8,343 nt of DNA from an uncultured Archangium sp. (GTDB lineage Bacteria > Myxococcota > Myxococcia > Myxococcales > Myxococcaceae), in NCBI GenBank assembly GCA_946479335.1, contig CAMLFP010000247.1:1-8343 (forward strand), read 5' to 3'. Positions 6,168 through 8,343 of the stretch are shown here, one piece after another. How positions within the stretch are numbered: the first letter of the stretch is position 1; each line of letters begins with the position of its first letter. A program made the translations under genes and the position numbers. The notes under the pieces were generated by a model. The model was given only the letters and a program-made list of their open reading frames with translations. It ran no database searches and was not told the origin of the DNA.

Positions 6168-6611
6168 CTACCTGCCGGTGGAGCCAAAGCCGCCCGCGCC
6201 CCGGGCGGTGTCGCTCAACGCGTCGGTCTCGTCCCACACGGCCTGCACGACGGGCGCGATGACCAGCTGGGCGACGCGGTCTCCGCGGTTCAGCGTCACC
6301 GCCTGGTTGGAGAGATTCACCAGCAGCACTCCGATCTCGCCGCGGTAGTCGGCGTCGATGGTGCCCGGCGAGTTGAGGCAGGTCAGCCCCTGCTTGAGCG
6401 CCAACCCGCTGCGCGGCCGCACCTGCGCTTCGAAGTGCGGCGGCAGCTCGATGGAGAGCCCGGTGGGGATGAGGCGGCGCTCCAGCGGCGCGAGCTGCAC
6501 CGGCTCCGGGAGGTCGGCCAGCAGGTCCATCCCCGCGGACAACGGCGTCTGGTACTTCGGGAGCGGGAGGTCTGACGGCCGCACTCGGCGGACTTTGACG
6601 GTCACGGTCAC
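6168..6611 (-). CDS. dut: Deoxyuridine 5'-triphosphate nucleotidohydrolase (dUTPase)
   Basis: This cytoplasmic enzyme hydrolyses dUTP to dUMP and pyrophosphate, keeping uracil out of DNA and supplying dUMP for thymidylate synthesis. Its 147 residues match the usual length of the homotrimeric family, and all five motifs are present in order: I AGMDLLA (26-32), II RPRSGLA (65-71), [16 protein letters not shown] (80-92, with Asp86 the likely water-activating residue), IV GDRVAQ (110-115) and [11 protein letters not shown] (137-146, the Phe-containing flexible arm). The start is GTG at 6611, reading [10 protein letters not shown], which agrees with the usual N-terminal strand of the family. No Shine-Dalgarno is visible; a weak five-base hairpin (6615-6630) lies just upstream. 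It sits 68 bases downstream of the M23 peptidase gene on the same strand and 80 bases before the kinase gene. Confidence 0.95.
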   Translation of the reverse strand: MTVTVKVRRVRPSDLPLPKYQTPLSAGMDLLADLPEPVQLAPLERRLIPTGLSIELPPHFEAQVRPRSGLALKQGLTCLNSPGTIDADYRGEIGVLLVNLSNQAVTLNRGDRVAQLVIAPVVQAVWDETDALSDTARGAGGFGSTGR

Positions 6612-6679
6612 GCACGGTGCTTTAACACCGCGCCTCGTCGAAACGGTCCCACTGAGCGGCGAGTCTCACGCGTTGAAAG

Positions 6680-7636
6680 TCACCGGTAGCCGAGCGGGTC
6701 GACCGGTTTGCCGCCGAAGGCCAGCTGGTAGTGCACGTGCGGCCCCGTGCTGCGGCCGGTGGTGCCGGAGCGCGCGATGACGTCGCCCGCCTTCACGCGC
6801 TGCCCGACCGACACCTGCAACTCGGAGTTGTGACAGTAGGCCGTCGTCACGCCGTGGCCGTGTTCGATGAGCACCACCCGGCCGTTGACCTGATCTTCGC
6901 TGGCGCGGCGCACGATGCCGTCGGCGGTCGCGCGCACCGGCGTGCCCTCCGGCACCGACAGGTCCACGCCGGTGTGGAACTGCTGCCGCCCCAGAATCGG
7001 GTGGTCTCTCCAGCCGAAGGGCGAGGTGATGCGCGTCTTCTCCGGCACCGGCCACGCGAGGCTGTACGCGGTGCTCAACATCAGCGCCGTGGAGGCGGCG
7101 TCGATGGCGCTCTGGCTGGTGGGCGGCAACTGCGTCGCCATGAGCTCGAGGCGCGGGCTGCCGGAGCGCTGCAGCGCGTGGCTCGCCACCTCGAAGCCCG
7201 CGAAGAGCGCCAACACCGCCGCGTCTTCGCTGTCGCCGAGGTCGGCCTTCGCGCGGGTGATGAGCGCCGACGCGTCGTGCGGGTCGGTGAACGGCATCGC
7301 GTAGCGCGCGGCGAGCGCGTCGACGTTCTTTCGTTCAGCGGGCGCGGCTTGCGCGGCAGCAGCGAAGACTCCGCGGCCGAGCGCGTCGCCGGGAGGCGCC
7401 TGGAAGACGGGCGTCTCCAGCACCACCGGCGCCGCGTCGTAGATGCCGCCGGAGTAGTAGCTGAGCAGCGGGCGCGCGTTGGTGTGGCTCGAGGTCAGGC
7501 GCGCGACGACGCCACGAAACAGGGCCCCGGCGGGCGTGTGGTACGCGGCGGCCCACAGACACAGCGCGGCCGCGACGAAGTCCATCAACCCGCGCTTCAC
7601 AGGCGCCGGACGAATCGCGGGGCGAACGACGTTCAT
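6680..7636 (-). CDS. Membrane-anchored M23 (LytM-type) peptidoglycan metallopeptidase
   Basis: This 318-residue protein has a cytoplasmic basic N-terminus (MNVVRPAIRPAPVKRG), one membrane helix (about 17-38), a periplasmic Ala-rich middle region (about 40-195) and a C-terminal M23 zinc endopeptidase domain (about 200-318). All expected catalytic residues are present: His221 and Asp225 in HTGVD, His269 in TAYCHN, and His300/His302 in GPHVH. It should therefore be an active zinc enzyme cutting peptide cross-links or stems of peptidoglycan, rather than a degenerate LytM activator. The flanking SPFGWR-HP and SGTTGRSTG motifs are typical of the family. The ATG at 7636 overlaps the TGA of the upstream membrane-protein gene as ATGA, and a G-rich ribosome-binding site (GGGGGGA, 7644-7650) lies seven bases upstream. 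Tight coupling suggests that the upstream membrane protein partners or controls it. The hydrophobic N-terminus could alternatively be an uncleaved signal anchor; cleavage is less likely because no clear AXA site follows it. Confidence 0.9.
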   Translation of the reverse strand: MNVVRPAIRPAPVKRGLMDFVAAALCLWAAAYHTPAGALFRGVVARLTSSHTNARPLLSYYSGGIYDAAPVVLETPVFQAPPGDALGRGVFAAAAQAAPAERKNVDALAARYAMPFTDPHDASALITRAKADLGDSEDAAVLALFAGFEVASHALQRSGSPRLELMATQLPPTSQSAIDAASTALMLSTAYSLAWPVPEKTRITSPFGWRDHPILGRQQFHTGVDLSVPEGTPVRATADGIVRRASEDQVNGRVVLIEHGHGVTTAYCHNSELQVSVGQRVKAGDVIARSGTTGRSTGPHVHYQLAFGGKPVDPLGYR

Positions 7637-8343
7637 CGCGTCGTCCCCCCTGTGCCCCGGGGAGCGGGCGAGGAGGACGGCGGACTCCCTCTCCCCTGGG
7701 GAGAGGGCTGGGGTGAGGGGCGAGATTCATCACGCTTTGCGATCTGCTGCGACGCGCTCCCCGCGGGAGCGGGAATGGCGTGGGCCACGAGCGCCATCGC
7801 CAACGGGAGGGCCACGAGCGTCCCCACGACTCCGGAGAACCATGGGCGCCTCGACTCGCGGCACACCGCATCGGCGTGCTGCAACGAGCGCAGCACGGCG
7901 CGCCAGCCGTGGCTCACCAGCACGATGAGCGCCGCGGTACCGCCGGCGACGCGCGCCAGCCACGCCGACACCTGCGGGTTCGCGACGTCACCCACCAGCC
8001 CGACGAAGAGCGTCGACTCCACCAGCGTCGAGACGGCGTACGCGCCGGCCACGGTGAAGCTGGCGGTGATGAGCGGCCGCAGCACGCGCATCGGCGTGGG
8101 TTGCTGGTTGAGCCGCTTGAGCAGCTCGCGCACCGGCAACACCTCTTCGTCGAAGCCCAGCTTCGGCACCGCGATGAGCACGTCGGCCAGCAGCTCCCAG
8201 CTCAGCGCCAGGGCGCGGGCGAGGTAGGTGCGCTCGCGCGCGTCGACGCGGTCGACCCACGAGGCGGTGAAGTCGTGCGCCGAGAAGAGGCCGTCGAAGA
8301 AGGCGTCGAGCGCCTCCACCAGCCGGAGAATCGTGTCGTCGAC
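7633..8343 (-). CDS. Multi-pass membrane protein of unknown function (5' end outside window)
   Basis: The frame is open to the right edge. A GTG at 8319 could start a 228-residue product, but the eight codons upstream (VDDTILRL) continue an amphipathic helix and the GTG has no Shine-Dalgarno, so the true start is probably beyond the window. Counting from that GTG, residues 1-80 are a soluble helical region. Hydrophobic segments follow at about 83-110, 124-142 and 161-182, and then a Pro/Ser/Gly/Arg-rich tail (183-228). The family is not recognised. The tail is encoded across a cluster of GC-rich inverted repeats and looks acquired rather than conserved. The TGA stop overlaps the ATG of the M23 peptidase gene, so the two are probably translated in series. 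A role as membrane partner of that peptidase is an inference from position only. Confidence 0.7.
   Translation of the reverse strand, partial: VDDTILRLVEALDAFFDGLFSAHDFTASWVDRVDARERTYLARALALSWELLADVLIAVPKLGFDEEVLPVRELLKRLNQQPTPMRVLRPLITASFTVAGAYAVSTLVESTLFVGLVGDVANPQVSAWLARVAGGTAALIVLVSHGWRAVLRSLQHADAVCRESRRPWFSGVVGTLVALPLAMALVAHAIPAPAGSASQQIAKRDESRPSPQPSPQGRGSPPSSSPAPRGTGGTTR
7655..7770. repeat. Cluster of three GC-rich inverted repeats, the middle one REP-like
   Basis: The central element (7687-7707) has perfect ten-base arms, CCCTCTCCCC and GGGGAGAGGG, around a single T, followed by CTGGGGTGAGGGG to 7720. It matches a palindromic repeat I know to be scattered through many proteobacterial genomes, which often appears as PSPQPSPQGRG or SPGERAGVRGE when translated; both occur here in opposite strands. 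Two weaker relatives flank it: CCCCGGGG at 7655-7662 followed by AGCGGG, and GCTCCC-CGC-GGGAGC at 7756-7770. All three share GGGAG(A/C)GGG. They lie inside the 3' coding end of the membrane-protein gene, not between genes. They could form RNA hairpins just before the M23 start and so influence the transcript or coupling there. Confidence 0.7.

Noticed and set aside
6118..6615. A 165-codon - strand frame overlapping dut in another register
   Set aside because: It is Pro/Arg/Ala-rich without motifs, and the dut frame has all five dUTPase motifs.
6615..6630. Small hairpin (CGGTG and CACCG around six bases) just before the dut GTG as a riboswitch or terminator
   Set aside because: A five-base stem with no conserved features or U-tract is expected by chance in such DNA; it is noted only as possible start-site structure.
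6731..8227. A 498-codon + strand frame opposite the M23 peptidase and membrane-protein genes
   Set aside because: Its Arg/Val/His-rich composition has no domain pattern, while the opposite strand carries a complete M23 active site and an ATGA gene junction.

Overview
The window is very GC-rich DNA with dense, mostly single-strand gene packing. It encodes a transmembrane Ser/Thr protein kinase fused to a sulfatase-modifying-factor (FGE/SUMF1-type) domain, and a lipoprotein. This combination is typical of myxobacteria (Myxococcota, formerly Deltaproteobacteria); the assignment is inferred from gene content and base composition, since no rRNA is present.

Layout. Bases 1-1196 carry three + strand genes: the 3' end of an unidentified gene, a small four-helix membrane protein and a small putative lipoprotein. 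They converge with purB, leaving only 7 bases between the two stop codons. From 1204 to the right edge everything lies on the - strand. In the direction of transcription the order is: a membrane protein open at the right edge, an M23 peptidoglycan peptidase (4-base ATGA overlap), dut (dUTPase), an 816-residue zinc-ribbon/kinase/TM/coil/FGE protein, a periplasmic substrate-binding protein whose start lies inside the kinase gene (22-base overlap), and purB (adenylosuccinate lyase).

How the genes may work together. Two pairs look translationally coupled: membrane protein with M23 peptidase, and kinase with substrate-binding protein. The second pair is the most interesting. A cytoplasmic kinase domain is joined through one membrane helix and a TolA-like Ala/Lys/Glu-rich arm to a cysteine-rich extracytoplasmic FGE domain. 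It is co-encoded with a secreted PF04392-type binding protein that has no ABC permease or ATPase nearby. The kinase lacks two usual residues (the HRD arginine is Ser, the alpha-C glutamate is Gln) and its FGE domain lacks one of the two catalytic cysteines of true formylglycine-generating enzymes. It may therefore be a ligand-responsive signalling or scaffold module rather than a standard kinase or oxidase. dut and purB are housekeeping nucleotide-metabolism genes.

Non-coding structure. Three related GC-rich inverted repeats, one of them a REP-like element with perfect 10-base arms, fall in the 3' end of the right-hand membrane-protein gene and encode its Pro/Ser/Gly-rich tail. A hairpin follows the binding-protein gene. 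A short palindrome joins the two convergent stop codons. All intergenic gaps are under 100 bases and I see no RNA gene, IS element or CRISPR array.
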